Shown here: positions 1 through 7,715 of the stretch, piece after piece
Layout: the number at the start of each line of letters is the position of its first letter
Numbering within the stretch: position 1 is the stretch's first letter
Source of the DNA: Candidatus Deianiraea vastatrix
Lineage (GTDB): Bacteria > Pseudomonadota > Alphaproteobacteria > Rickettsiales > Deianiraeaceae
Direction of reading: 5' to 3'
Assembly (NCBI RefSeq): GCF_007993655.1
Contig: NZ_CP029077.1
Span: 1-64,000, forward strand
DNA length: 64,000 bases
Made by a program: the position numbers and the translations under genes
Notes under the pieces: model-generated
Database searches by the model: none
Seen by the model: only the letters and a program-made list of their open reading frames with translations
What the model was told of the DNA's origin: nothing

Positions 1-1269
1 ATGAATGTCATTAAGACGGAAAATGATAATTATAACAGCTTTCTTTGCATGTTATCAGAGACAATTGGCAAATCTGCGTTTGAGACTTGGTTTGCAAATT
101 TGAACATTCAAGTAGATGGTGAAAAGTTGTTTGTAAAGGTTAAAAATCAATCGGAATTGCAATGGATAAAAAAGAATTATGACAAACAGATAAAGCTTGC
201 AGCGCTTGAGACTTATAAAATTAGCGATATTTCATATATCATTGGAGGTGAACTAAAGGTTGTTTCTCATTCAAATATTGTAAAATTAGAGGCAGAAAAA
301 AAAGATGAGGTTTATAAGAAATCTTTTATTATTGATGATTCAAATAAAATAGCTTATTCTACGGTAAATTATTTGCTTGAAAACAGAAATTCATCGGTTG
401 TGCATGGTAAAATTTTGCATATTTTTGGTAAGTCAGGTTTTGGGAAAACTGCATTATTGCAGCATATTTTTAATCAACTGGGAAGCGAGGCAATTTTCTT
501 TTCGGCAATCGAATTTGTAAATCTTTACTCAAGTTCGGTACGGAAAAATGAAGTTGATGCTTTTAGAAAAGAGATTTTTGCTAAGAAGTTTTTAATAATA
601 GATGATATAAATCAGCTTGCAACGCAAAAAGGTAGCCTTGCGGAAGTGTCGCGTATTGCTTCAATTTTCGCTGATTCAAACAAGGTTTTGATTACCTCGG
701 CCAATGTTTCTGCAATGGAAATACCAAATAATATCGCTGTTAAAGTCAAAGGTTTTTTGTCTTGCCTTTCTGTAAGACTTGAAGAGCCAAGCATAGAGCT
801 TAAGTATAAATTTGGACAGGATTTACTCGCGCAGCATGGAATTTTAGGCAAGGTTGACGCAAAAAAAGTTGTGAAAAAATCAATGACAATGCGTGATATT
901 GATGCAAGTGTATCAAAGATTAAAATGTCGATTGTATCGAATAATCTTAGCCTTTTTGAGGAATTTGCGACAAGTAGTCAAGATAATTTTGCCCATGACG
1001 CTATAATATCGTTAGTTGCCCAGAAGTTTGCGGTGGATAAAAATAAAATGTTCCTGCGTGGGGGTGGAAAAGATGTTTCAAGTGCTAGATATGTTGCAAT
1101 TTACCTGCTTCGTAAGAAAACAAATATGACAATGCAGGCTATTGCGGCAGTTTTTAACTTAAAAAGTCATACAAATATAGTAAGGGCAATTGATATTGTG
1201 CAAAATGAAGAAAGTAGCAAGGAGATTCTTACTGCAATAAGCGAAATAGAAAAAATGTTAGATAAATAA
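1..1269 (+). CDS. dnaA: Chromosomal replication initiator protein DnaA
   Basis: DnaA binds the chromosomal origin and, as an ATP-dependent oligomer, opens it for replication. The 422-residue product has the expected order: an N-terminal domain (about 1-85), an AAA+ core with Walker A GKSGFGKT at 143-150 and Walker B LIIDD at 198-202, and a C-terminal DNA-binding domain with SARYVAIYLLRKK from about 361 and the signature helix around SHTNIVRA (389-396). It is somewhat short (E. coli DnaA has 467 residues) because the linker between domains I and III is short. The usual Asp of the D-H-T box-recognition triplet is Ser389 here. The start codon is base 1 of the window, so any upstream promoter or origin lies outside. 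gmk follows with no gap. The family call is secure. Confidence 0.93.
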   Translation: MNVIKTENDNYNSFLCMLSETIGKSAFETWFANLNIQVDGEKLFVKVKNQSELQWIKKNYDKQIKLAALETYKISDISYIIGGELKVVSHSNIVKLEAEKKDEVYKKSFIIDDSNKIAYSTVNYLLENRNSSVVHGKILHIFGKSGFGKTALLQHIFNQLGSEAIFFSAIEFVNLYSSSVRKNEVDAFRKEIFAKKFLIIDDINQLATQKGSLAEVSRIASIFADSNKVLITSANVSAMEIPNNIAVKVKGFLSCLSVRLEEPSIELKYKFGQDLLAQHGILGKVDAKKVVKKSMTMRDIDASVSKIKMSIVSNNLSLFEEFATSSQDNFAHDAIISLVAQKFAVDKNKMFLRGGGKDVSSARYVAIYLLRKKTNMTMQAIAAVFNLKSHTNIVRAIDIVQNEESSKEILTAISEIEKMLDK

Positions 1270-1872
1270 ATGCTTTTTATAATATCATCACCATCTGGAG
1301 CCGGAAAATCAACACTTTGCTCTCATTTACTTTGCTCAAATGATGAAATTGGGGAGTCAATTTCGGTGACAACAAGGCAGGCAAGGCAATCTGAAAGTGA
1401 CGGTATTCATTATTATTTTAAGACTATACAACAGTATGAAGATTTAGTTGCAAAAAATGAATTTTTGGAGCATGCAAATTTTTGCGGCAACTATTATGGA
1501 ACTTTAAAAAGCGAGATTGAAAGAATTAAAACTCTTGGGAAAACAACGATTTTATTTGATATAGACTATCAAGGTGCAAGGCAAATTAAGGCGCACGATC
1601 AATTTGATATAGTGAGTGTTTTTATAATGCCGCCGTCTTTTGAAATACTTGAAAATCGCCTTCGTAATCGCAAAACTGATAGTCAGGATGCCATTTTAAA
1701 GCGTATTGAAAGTGCTAAAAAAGAAATTAATTTCGCTGGCGAATATGATTATATCATTATAAACGATAGGTTGGATGTTGCAAAAAACGAAATAACATCA
1801 ATATATACCGCGGAAACCCTTCGTCGCAAACGTGGAAAATATATTAACATGATTCCAGATTATTTAGCTTAA
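1270..1872 (+). CDS. gmk: Guanylate kinase
   Basis: Guanylate kinase phosphorylates GMP to GDP with ATP in the cytoplasm, feeding GTP and dGTP synthesis. The P-loop SSPSGAGKST lies at residues 6-15, followed by the GMP-binding segment (SVTTRQAR, then DGIHYYF) and the conserved DIDYQGARQIK strand. The length of 200 residues is typical. The ATG directly abuts the dnaA TAA stop, so the two genes are almost certainly co-transcribed and translationally coupled. That pairing is unusual as far as I know, but both genes look intact. Confidence 0.95.
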   Translation: MLFIISSPSGAGKSTLCSHLLCSNDEIGESISVTTRQARQSESDGIHYYFKTIQQYEDLVAKNEFLEHANFCGNYYGTLKSEIERIKTLGKTTILFDIDYQGARQIKAHDQFDIVSVFIMPPSFEILENRLRNRKTDSQDAILKRIESAKKEINFAGEYDYIIINDRLDVAKNEITSIYTAETLRRKRGKYINMIPDYLA

Positions 1873-1960
1873 CTTTCGCTTTACAACCTATTGTTTTAAA
1901 GTTTTCGTTTATTATAATATTGGATAAATTTTCAGTTTTAATCTTACGATTTGCATGCTA

Positions 1961-2998
1961 CTATTTATCCATTAATCTCTTAATTTCCTTTTCAACAATT
2001 TCATTTACAATACTAGGTAGATTTTGATTTAACCAAGTATTCATCTGTGGTGATAAAATTGATACCAATAAATCATACATATTGACATTTTTTAATTCCT
2101 CTATGCCAATTGATCTACTTGAAGCGGTATTTTTCATGGTAATTGCTTTATGTATTGACTGGGACACCGCATTCATGGTTGCTTGCGATAAAAGTGAGTC
2201 TTCTTGGGTTGGTAATTCAATTTTATTATGATCTTCGGGCATAATAGTTTTTGTAGTTTGGGATGTATGATTATTATTTACAGTAGAATTATTTTGCTGC
2301 GGAATATTGTTATCATGATCATTGGTGATTTCAAAATCATCCGACAATGCTTCATCTTCATCAATCTCTTCATCATCAAGAGCATCTATTTCATCATCGT
2401 CTAGGTCTTCGTCTTCAAATTCAGTTTCATCGAAATCATCAGTAGTATCTTCTTGCGCTTGAGTATTGTCATTTGCTGCAGCTACATCTTCATTTTCAAC
2501 CTCAACATCATCTATATCGCTAATGTCTTCATCATCAAGAGCATCTATTTCATCATCGTCTAGGTCTTCGTCTTCAAATTCAGTTTCATCGAAATCATCA
2601 GTAGTATCTTCTTGCGCTTGAGTATTGTCATTTGCTGCAGCTACATCTTCATTTTCAACCTCAACATCATCTATATCATCAATCTCTTCATCATCAAGAG
2701 CATCTATTTCATCATCGTCTAGGTCTTCGTCTTCAAATTCAGTTTCATCTTGTAATTCTGCGTCGCTAGATTTATTATATTCTTCTTCTAATTCATTTAA
2801 TTCTTCTTCTATATCAAAATCATAGTCATCATCGTTGCCGTGAATATCATTGTGAAAATTTTGCTCAGTTGATTGCACATCGTCATTGTCGGCATTATTC
2901 TTGATTTTTTCTTTAATGCTATTTAGTATTTTATCTTTTGCATCATCATTAATCTCATTTTCTTGAGGTGATTTTTGCTTTTTTACAAAATTAAACAT
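1961..2998 (-). CDS. popZ: PopZ-like polar organizing protein with acidic tandem repeats
   Basis: The last 55 residues (from about IEELKNVNMYDLLVSIL to the end, with MNTWLNQNLPSIVNEIVEKE) match the PopZ/DUF2497 C-terminal oligomerisation domain of Alphaproteobacteria. PopZ forms a polar matrix that anchors ParB/centromere complexes and cell-cycle regulators. The remaining 290 residues are predicted disordered and extremely acidic, as is usual for PopZ. Here the acidic part carries about 2.4 copies of a 53-residue tandem repeat (DNA period 159 bp). A short Asn/Gln/Thr-rich segment links the repeats to the folded tail. At 345 residues it is longer than Caulobacter PopZ (about 177). It is convergent with gmk and stands alone. 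The C-terminal assignment is good; a role in this organism is inferred. Confidence 0.75.
   Translation of the reverse strand: MFNFVKKQKSPQENEINDDAKDKILNSIKEKIKNNADNDDVQSTEQNFHNDIHGNDDDYDFDIEEELNELEEEYNKSSDAELQDETEFEDEDLDDDEIDALDDEEIDDIDDVEVENEDVAAANDNTQAQEDTTDDFDETEFEDEDLDDDEIDALDDEDISDIDDVEVENEDVAAANDNTQAQEDTTDDFDETEFEDEDLDDDEIDALDDEEIDEDEALSDDFEITNDHDNNIPQQNNSTVNNNHTSQTTKTIMPEDHNKIELPTQEDSLLSQATMNAVSQSIHKAITMKNTASSRSIGIEELKNVNMYDLLVSILSPQMNTWLNQNLPSIVNEIVEKEIKRLMDK
2359..2748 (-). repeat. 159-bp in-frame tandem repeat inside popZ
   Basis: A 159-bp unit (53 codons) occurs about 2.4 times. The string CATCATCAAG marks each unit at 2371, 2530 and 2689. Units are nearly identical; differences are confined to the EEIDDIDD / EDISDIDD / EEIDEDE junctions. 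The unit encodes an Asp/Glu-rich block followed by a neutral AAANDNTQAQ spacer. High DNA identity indicates recent expansion. Confidence 0.9.
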
Positions 2999-3139
2999 AA
3001 AAAAAATAGGTTTGTAATTGAATTATATGTGTTTTTTTAATAATCAAGTATTTATTTTACTTAAAATATATTCTAAGTTGAATGACGATATTTATTGAGT
3101 TTTTTGGTGATATTCGGTAATGGCAATACAAATGGTATT

Positions 3140-3589
3140 TTATTTATTTCTAAGTTTTTGAAAAAAATCTTGTATAATTTTTTTGCATTCATCTTCCATT
3201 ATACCGCAGTATATTTCTGGTTTATGATTAATATTTCCATTTTTAAAAACCTGTAGACCATTTAATACGCCTCCGTATCTTTCGTCTTCACAGCCTATAT
3301 AGAGTCTACGAATTTTTGCATTAGCAATGGCTCCAAGGCACATATAGCATGGCTCAAGAGTTGTGTAAAGATCGCAATTTACTAGCGTTTTTGAAGATAA
3401 ATACTGGCATGCTGAAATAATTGCCAGCATTTCTGCATGAAATACTGCATTTTTCCCATTTTGAACATAGTTATATGAGGTTGCTATTATATTTGAGTTT
3501 AATGTTATTACTGCTCCGACTGGAATTTCGTTGATATTTGAGGCCTTCATTGCGCATTCTATGGCAACTTGCATGAATTTATTTGTCAT
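3140..3589 (-). CDS. tadA: tRNA-specific adenosine deaminase TadA
   Basis: TadA converts adenosine to inosine at the wobble position (A34) of tRNA-Arg(ACG). The zinc-dependent deaminase signature is complete: HAE at residues 51-53 with the catalytic Glu, and PCYMC with zinc cysteines 81 and 84. The length of 149 residues is normal. Its ATG overlaps the end of lpxD by 11 bp, so it is the last gene of the skp-lpxD-tadA unit. A CMP/dCMP or guanine deaminase is a less likely alternative because the PVGAV and EPCYMCLGA contexts are TadA-like. Confidence 0.88.
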   Translation of the reverse strand: MTNKFMQVAIECAMKASNINEIPVGAVITLNSNIIATSYNYVQNGKNAVFHAEMLAIISACQYLSSKTLVNCDLYTTLEPCYMCLGAIANAKIRRLYIGCEDERYGGVLNGLQVFKNGNINHKPEIYCGIMEDECKKIIQDFFQKLRNK

Positions 3590-4658
3590 TATTTGGATGT
3601 TTTTTAATCATTTTTTTTAACATTGCATTTATTTTAAGCCAGCTAAATACAGGTAATGCTGGGTGGCCTGCGACTTTTTCATTATCTTGGATATTTGATA
3701 TAACCCCTGCTTTTCCACCGATTTGCACGAAATTACCAATTTTGATATGACCTGCAATTCCGACTTGCCCGCCAATCATACACCCCATTCCAATTGATGT
3801 GCTACCTGCGATAGCTGTTTGCGCCGCTATTACTGATGATTGCCCAATTTTTGCGTTGTGCCCAACTTGAATTAGGTTATCAAGTTTTACATTATCATGA
3901 ATATCGGTAGTATCAAACGAGCCTCTATCTATGCAGGAATTTGCCCCAATTTCAACATTATTTCCTATTTTTACAATTCCAAGATGAGTTATTTTAAATA
4001 GACTTTTAGTTTTATCGTCAATTGCAAAGCCAAAGCCGTCTTGACCAATTTTTACGCCAGAGTGTATAATGCAATTACTACCTATGGTTGCATATCTAAT
4101 GCTTGTGTTTTCGTATATTACTGTATTTTTATTAATGTTGCATCCATGACCTATAAATGAGCCATGTGATATTATAACATTATCTTCTATAGTTACATTT
4201 TTTTCAATTGTAACGCCATGTCCAATTTGTACATTTTGACCTATTTGTGCCGTTATATCGACATTTGCAAAGGGGAAATTTGGGTTTTTATTTATTAAAA
4301 TCACTGGGTTATTGACATTTGGGTAAAAATAATTTGCAAGCTTTGCAATTGATGTATATGGGTCTTTGGCGATTATTATTTTTGTTTTTTCATTGTAGTT
4401 TTTGGCTATTTCATTGTAGTTTTTGGCTATTTCATCGCTTACTAGGCAAAATTCAGATTTTGTTTCAAGAAATGAATGGTAGTATTTTTTATTTTGCAAA
4501 AATGATATATCGCCATTTCCTGCATCTTGTAATGAAGATACATTATAGATTTTTTGTGTTTTGTCAAGATGTGAATTCTTTTCTTGGTCAAGGTCAAGCA
4601 GATGGATTAGAGACTTTATGTCTATAAAATCAACTGCTTTGCTAAAAAATCTATTCAT
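3579..4658 (-). CDS. lpxD: UDP-3-O-acylglucosamine N-acyltransferase LpxD
   Basis: LpxD adds the second hydroxyacyl chain to UDP-3-O-acyl-glucosamine in lipid A synthesis, using acyl-ACP as donor. The 359-residue protein has the N-terminal uridine-binding domain (about 1-110) followed by a long left-handed beta-helix of hexapeptide repeats and the typical LpxD ending ([10 protein letters not shown]...GKAGVISNI...VAGHPALP). The conserved VGHNAKIG segment holds the probable catalytic His. A tandem EIAKNYN duplication (21 bp) sits in the N-terminal domain. The gene lies 11 bp downstream of skp and overlaps tadA. Its presence implies the cell makes lipid A, unlike Anaplasmataceae. Confidence 0.93.
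   Translation of the reverse strand: MNRFFSKAVDFIDIKSLIHLLDLDQEKNSHLDKTQKIYNVSSLQDAGNGDISFLQNKKYYHSFLETKSEFCLVSDEIAKNYNEIAKNYNEKTKIIIAKDPYTSIAKLANYFYPNVNNPVILINKNPNFPFANVDITAQIGQNVQIGHGVTIEKNVTIEDNVIISHGSFIGHGCNINKNTVIYENTSIRYATIGSNCIIHSGVKIGQDGFGFAIDDKTKSLFKITHLGIVKIGNNVEIGANSCIDRGSFDTTDIHDNVKLDNLIQVGHNAKIGQSSVIAAQTAIAGSTSIGMGCMIGGQVGIAGHIKIGNFVQIGGKAGVISNIQDNEKVAGHPALPVFSWLKINAMLKKMIKKHPNNDK
4391..4432 (-). repeat. 21-bp perfect tandem duplication within lpxD
   Basis: The 21-bp unit at 4391-4411 is repeated exactly at 4412-4432. It keeps frame and duplicates the peptide EIAKNYN in the N-terminal domain of LpxD. It is probably a recent slippage product with little effect on the fold. Confidence 0.9.
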
Positions 4659-4669
4659 GTATATTAAAA

Positions 4670-5254
4670 TTACTTGTTATTTTTTTCTGCATTTTCGACA
4701 TCTTTTTTTGCTTTGGCAAAATTATTATCAATGTCAAGTTTGCAAGAAGAGTTATCAAATTCTTTTACTACTTTTTCAGTTATGTCAGGTATATTATCGG
4801 AAATAAATAAAACTGAATTTGAGTTTAAGACAACATCCATTCCGCTACTTTTTGAAACCTTTTCAACATCTCTCATGATACATTTATTTAGGTCTTCGCC
4901 GCTATAAGATTCTGCAAGTTCTATTATTGCTTTTGCTCTTTGTGCATATTTTGTTGCTTGCTCTATACGAGATTGTATTTTACCTTCTTCAACTTTCTTT
5001 TGAGCTGCTGAAAGAGCTGATATTTTTGATTGCAATGCACTTGAGTCTGCATTAATTTCTTCACCCATGCGTTTGAGTTCATTTTGATATTTCTCCTTCT
5101 TTTTGTTAATTGCGTCTTTATAGCTTTTGACTTTTTTGGACGACTCCTCAAATTGTCTAACATTTATAACGCCTGTTGAAACTTTTGGTGTATCGGTAGC
5201 TTTAGCGTAGGCTTGTGATAATATTATTAATGCAAGTGATAATAGGAATTTCAT
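4670..5254 (-). CDS. skp: Skp/OmpH-family periplasmic chaperone
   Basis: The 194-residue protein begins with a clear signal peptide ([17 protein letters not shown]) and continues with a short strand ([11 protein letters not shown]), a long Lys/Glu-rich coiled coil (about 35-110) and a returning C-terminal half. This is the layout of Skp/OmpH chaperones, which hold unfolded outer-membrane proteins in the periplasm. Gene order skp-lpxD matches many Proteobacteria, although bamA is not immediately upstream here. The C-terminus is longer and more charged than usual ([15 protein letters not shown]). The sequence is divergent, so the assignment rests on architecture plus synteny. Confidence 0.75.
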   Translation of the reverse strand: MKFLLSLALIILSQAYAKATDTPKVSTGVINVRQFEESSKKVKSYKDAINKKKEKYQNELKRMGEEINADSSALQSKISALSAAQKKVEEGKIQSRIEQATKYAQRAKAIIELAESYSGEDLNKCIMRDVEKVSKSSGMDVVLNSNSVLFISDNIPDITEKVVKEFDNSSCKLDIDNNFAKAKKDVENAEKNNK

Positions 5255-5300
5255 AATTGTAAAAAGACGATTTTATTTAATATAAAATGATTTTTTTAAA

Positions 5301-5322
5301 TTGCAATATATTTTTATTGCAA
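5301..5322. other. Inverted repeat between divergent skp and nuoJ
   Basis: TTGCAATA and its exact complement TATTGCAA are separated by six bases in the intergenic region of two divergent genes. It could be an operator or a small hairpin. In such AT-rich DNA a chance palindrome cannot be excluded. Confidence 0.3.
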
Positions 5323-5372
5323 AATAAATTTACTATCCATAGTAATGTTTTAGCTGTCTTTTTTATTTTTAC

Positions 5373-5933
5373 ATGGCTGCGATTTTATTTTATTTTTTTG
5401 CTGTATTGATGCTGCTTTTTGGCTGCTGTGCTTCTTTATTTCGTGATCAAGTCAAAAGAGTATTATCACTTATTGGATGTTTCTTTTCTGCGGCTGTTTT
5501 GTGCATAATGCTAAATGCTCAATTTATAGCAACAATATTAATTGTTGTATATATGGGTGCTATAGCGATGTTATTTTTATTTATTGTAATGATGATTGGA
5601 AATAACAATAAGGTTGATAACAGCTTAAAGCTTAGTAAATCTGTGGCAATTTTAATATCGTCAATTTTTGGGATAATGATTTTATTTATTATGCTTTCTG
5701 GAAGAAAAGATATGGAATATGTCAGCTTAAATGAGTCAATATCGATGCTTGGTAAGAATATTTATGAAGGTCATGCAATTGAAGTATTGTTTACAGGTTT
5801 TATTTTATTAACTGGATTAATTGGTGCAATTTTAACAACAATAAGATATAAAAATAATAGGAAAAAGGTGCAAATAGTTGAAGGCAAGACTTATGTTGCC
5901 AAGAGTGATATGAAGTCTGGTATTGAAGTATGA
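5373..5933 (+). CDS. nuoJ: NADH-quinone oxidoreductase subunit J
   Basis: NuoJ is a membrane subunit of respiratory complex I. The 186-residue product has five predicted membrane segments and the family hallmark VYMGAIAMLFLFIVMMIGN (about residues 53-71), where the third helix contributes to coupling. Length is close to other NuoJ proteins. It is separated from the other nuo genes: nuoH lies 29 kb away and no nuoK follows. Its TGA stop overlaps the ATG of the next gene (ATGA), so they are translationally coupled. Confidence 0.9.
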   Translation: MAAILFYFFAVLMLLFGCCASLFRDQVKRVLSLIGCFFSAAVLCIMLNAQFIATILIVVYMGAIAMLFLFIVMMIGNNNKVDNSLKLSKSVAILISSIFGIMILFIMLSGRKDMEYVSLNESISMLGKNIYEGHAIEVLFTGFILLTGLIGAILTTIRYKNNRKKVQIVEGKTYVAKSDMKSGIEV

Positions 5934-6493
5934 GAGATAATTATTTTTTAATTAAAAAACGCACTTTTTTAGATATTTATTGGCACTATATAGTAGTAAC
6001 AATTGCAATGATGTTTTCTATTGGATTTATCAAAGATGAGTCGGTCATTGTTCAATGTCTTGGAATATTTGATTGTTCATTAATTTCTTATATATATCTT
6101 AAAATTGGCAAGAAATTTAATATATTTTATCTTATTGGATTTAGTATATTGCATGAGACTTTTTTAGACTGCATTTACGGGGTATGTATAATATCATATT
6201 TTATTGCTGTTTTTGCATGTTTTAAGCTGAAAAAATCTGGTTTAATAAGGTATTTTAGGTTATTTAATGAAGATTCAAAGATGCTTTATATGACTTCAAT
6301 GTGCACTTTTATAATATGTCAGGAGTCATTTTTATTAATCAATGGCAGAAGTGTATTTTATATTTTTGGTGAAATAATAGTCTCATTTGCTCTTTTAAGG
6401 TTTTATGAGATGATATTTCAAAAATATAACAAAAAACACGATCGATTTAAGAATTATGCAAATAGTTCTTCTGATTTATTAAAAAATAGATAA
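5930..6493 (+). CDS. Small polytopic membrane protein, possibly MreD-like
   Basis: The 187-residue product has four to five predicted membrane helices and a basic C-terminal tail. The layout of an early helix pair followed by HETFLDCIYGVCIISYFIAV is reminiscent of MreD, the rod-shape membrane protein, whose helices carry a similar acidic-Gly pattern. I cannot claim homology from this alone. It is co-expressed with nuoJ through a 4-bp overlap. Without mreB or mreC nearby, context does not support MreD; an unassigned complex I accessory or a lineage-specific protein is equally possible. Confidence 0.55.
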   Translation: MRDNYFLIKKRTFLDIYWHYIVVTIAMMFSIGFIKDESVIVQCLGIFDCSLISYIYLKIGKKFNIFYLIGFSILHETFLDCIYGVCIISYFIAVFACFKLKKSGLIRYFRLFNEDSKMLYMTSMCTFIICQESFLLINGRSVFYIFGEIIVSFALLRFYEMIFQKYNKKHDRFKNYANSSSDLLKNR

Positions 6494-6494
6494 A

Positions 6495-7394
6495 CTATAT
6501 TTTCTGGACAGCCTCAATTAATTTAATATTGTTTTTTGAGCTTGCAATAAATCCACTTGCATTTTCTGCATTTTCATTATTTAACATTATTGAGCCATTT
6601 TTATCTATAAGTTCAATTGAGTAGCCAAGATCTGTAATCATATCGTGGGTAAATTTATCTTTCTTAAACCAAACGATATAATCTATTTTTCCACAGAAGA
6701 AGTCAACAATACATGAGGAATAGTCGTTGTAAAATGATATATGGGTACATGATGATATTTTATGTGGCATGTATTTTAAGTTATTAAAATCTTGATTTAC
6801 AATGCCGATAAAGGCGTCTTTAAAGGATTGCAAATCTTTTTTTACAAGTCTATAATTATTCAAATAAGCGCCATCTTTTGTGAGTTTTAATAAATCTTTT
6901 GTAAATGGTTTATATATATTTACTTCATGAGTTTCATTGATGCCAGTTTTTGTGTTTAGTGACTGAAATGCCATATCTATTGTGAAATCTTGCATTCCTC
7001 GACAAAAGCAGGGAACATTTGATATTGATCTTATAAAGCAATGAAATATGTTATCAAGATTATAAAATTCATCCTTTCTGCCCATTTGTCGTGATATTTC
7101 AGACAAACTTGGTTTAATGTCTTTTTTTATGAAGCTTAAAATATTTACAAGCCCGTTTTTCTGAAATGTTTTAAATGGTATTATTTCATCCCAAAGCTCA
7201 AGCTGCGTATTGTGAAATAGTGTTTTTAGATGCATATCGGCTTCGGTAAAAACTTTACGATAGGCGTGCATTACAAATTTTTCAATATTAATATGGCTCG
7301 CATTTTGCATTTTTGATATTTCTTCAACATCATGTAACAAAAAGGAGGCTAAATGATTAAATAAATCTTTTACATTTACAATTTTAACTTTCAT
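6495..7394 (-). CDS. Degenerate inositol-monophosphatase-family protein
   Basis: The 299-residue sequence follows the inositol monophosphatase/CysQ fold in outline: an early FTEADMHLKTLF (compare TEAD), a middle GAYLNNYRLV (compare GAFLNG), a late THDMITDLGYSIELI (compare WDxAA...GG) and a C-terminal SGFIASSKNNIKLIEAV. The catalytic motifs are largely missing: the DPxDGT loop reads NLDNIF and the GEE motif is not visible. This suggests either a catalytically dead paralogue or a strongly diverged enzyme. It lies 5 bp downstream of a small ORF on the same strand. Assignment to the superfamily is moderate; no substrate can be given. Confidence 0.5.
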   Translation of the reverse strand: MKVKIVNVKDLFNHLASFLLHDVEEISKMQNASHINIEKFVMHAYRKVFTEADMHLKTLFHNTQLELWDEIIPFKTFQKNGLVNILSFIKKDIKPSLSEISRQMGRKDEFYNLDNIFHCFIRSISNVPCFCRGMQDFTIDMAFQSLNTKTGINETHEVNIYKPFTKDLLKLTKDGAYLNNYRLVKKDLQSFKDAFIGIVNQDFNNLKYMPHKISSCTHISFYNDYSSCIVDFFCGKIDYIVWFKKDKFTHDMITDLGYSIELIDKNGSIMLNNENAENASGFIASSKNNIKLIEAVQKI

Positions 7395-7399
7395 AAATA

Positions 7400-7588
7400 C
7401 TAATCAATATCTACATTTTGTATCATATTTTTTACAGAGTGAGTAATTACTCCTGCGCTATATAGCTTATTTGTTAATTTTATCATAGCATCGTTAATTT
7501 GTTGGAGTTGATCTTGGATTTCATTTTTGTACACTGAAACATCTTTTGTATAATCTAATTTTGCGTCTCCCATAAAAATAAATAACAT
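7400..7588 (-). CDS. Small hypothetical protein (about 57-62 aa)
   Basis: This short frame encodes a soluble, probably helical peptide (YKNEIQDQLQQINDAMIKLT). Two starts are possible, at 7588 or at 7573 (MGDAKLDY); the second gives a more ordinary soluble N-terminus. It lies 5 bp upstream of the phosphatase-like gene, so the two may form an operon. No family is recognised. Support is the tight spacing and the absence of any competing frame. Confidence 0.45.
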   Translation of the reverse strand: MLFIFMGDAKLDYTKDVSVYKNEIQDQLQQINDAMIKLTNKLYSAGVITHSVKNMIQNVDID

Positions 7589-7616
7589 ATACTTTTGTGC
7601 TAACTAAAAAAAAATA

Positions 7617-7660
7617 AAAGTCAACTTTTTTATTTACGAAAGTCAATTTTTTTTATTTAC
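7617..7660. repeat. Imperfect 22-bp direct repeat upstream of the virB6-like gene
   Basis: Two copies of AAAGTCAA(C)TTTTTTATTTAC lie head to tail in the divergent region between the small ORF and the giant virB6-like gene. The second copy carries extra T residues. They may be a protein-binding pair or replication slippage. Confidence 0.45.
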
Positions 7661-7715
7661 TTTTATTTTTTTATCTAGTAGTTAAAATTCTTGATATGAT
7701 AAACTTTTTGGTATA

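Noticed and set aside
1-1. Origin of replication near dnaA
   Set aside because: Upstream DNA is outside the window, and I saw no DnaA-box cluster in the nearby intergenic regions.
2625-2825. Plus-strand Ser-rich frame
   Set aside because: It is the antisense reading of the acidic repeats in popZ.
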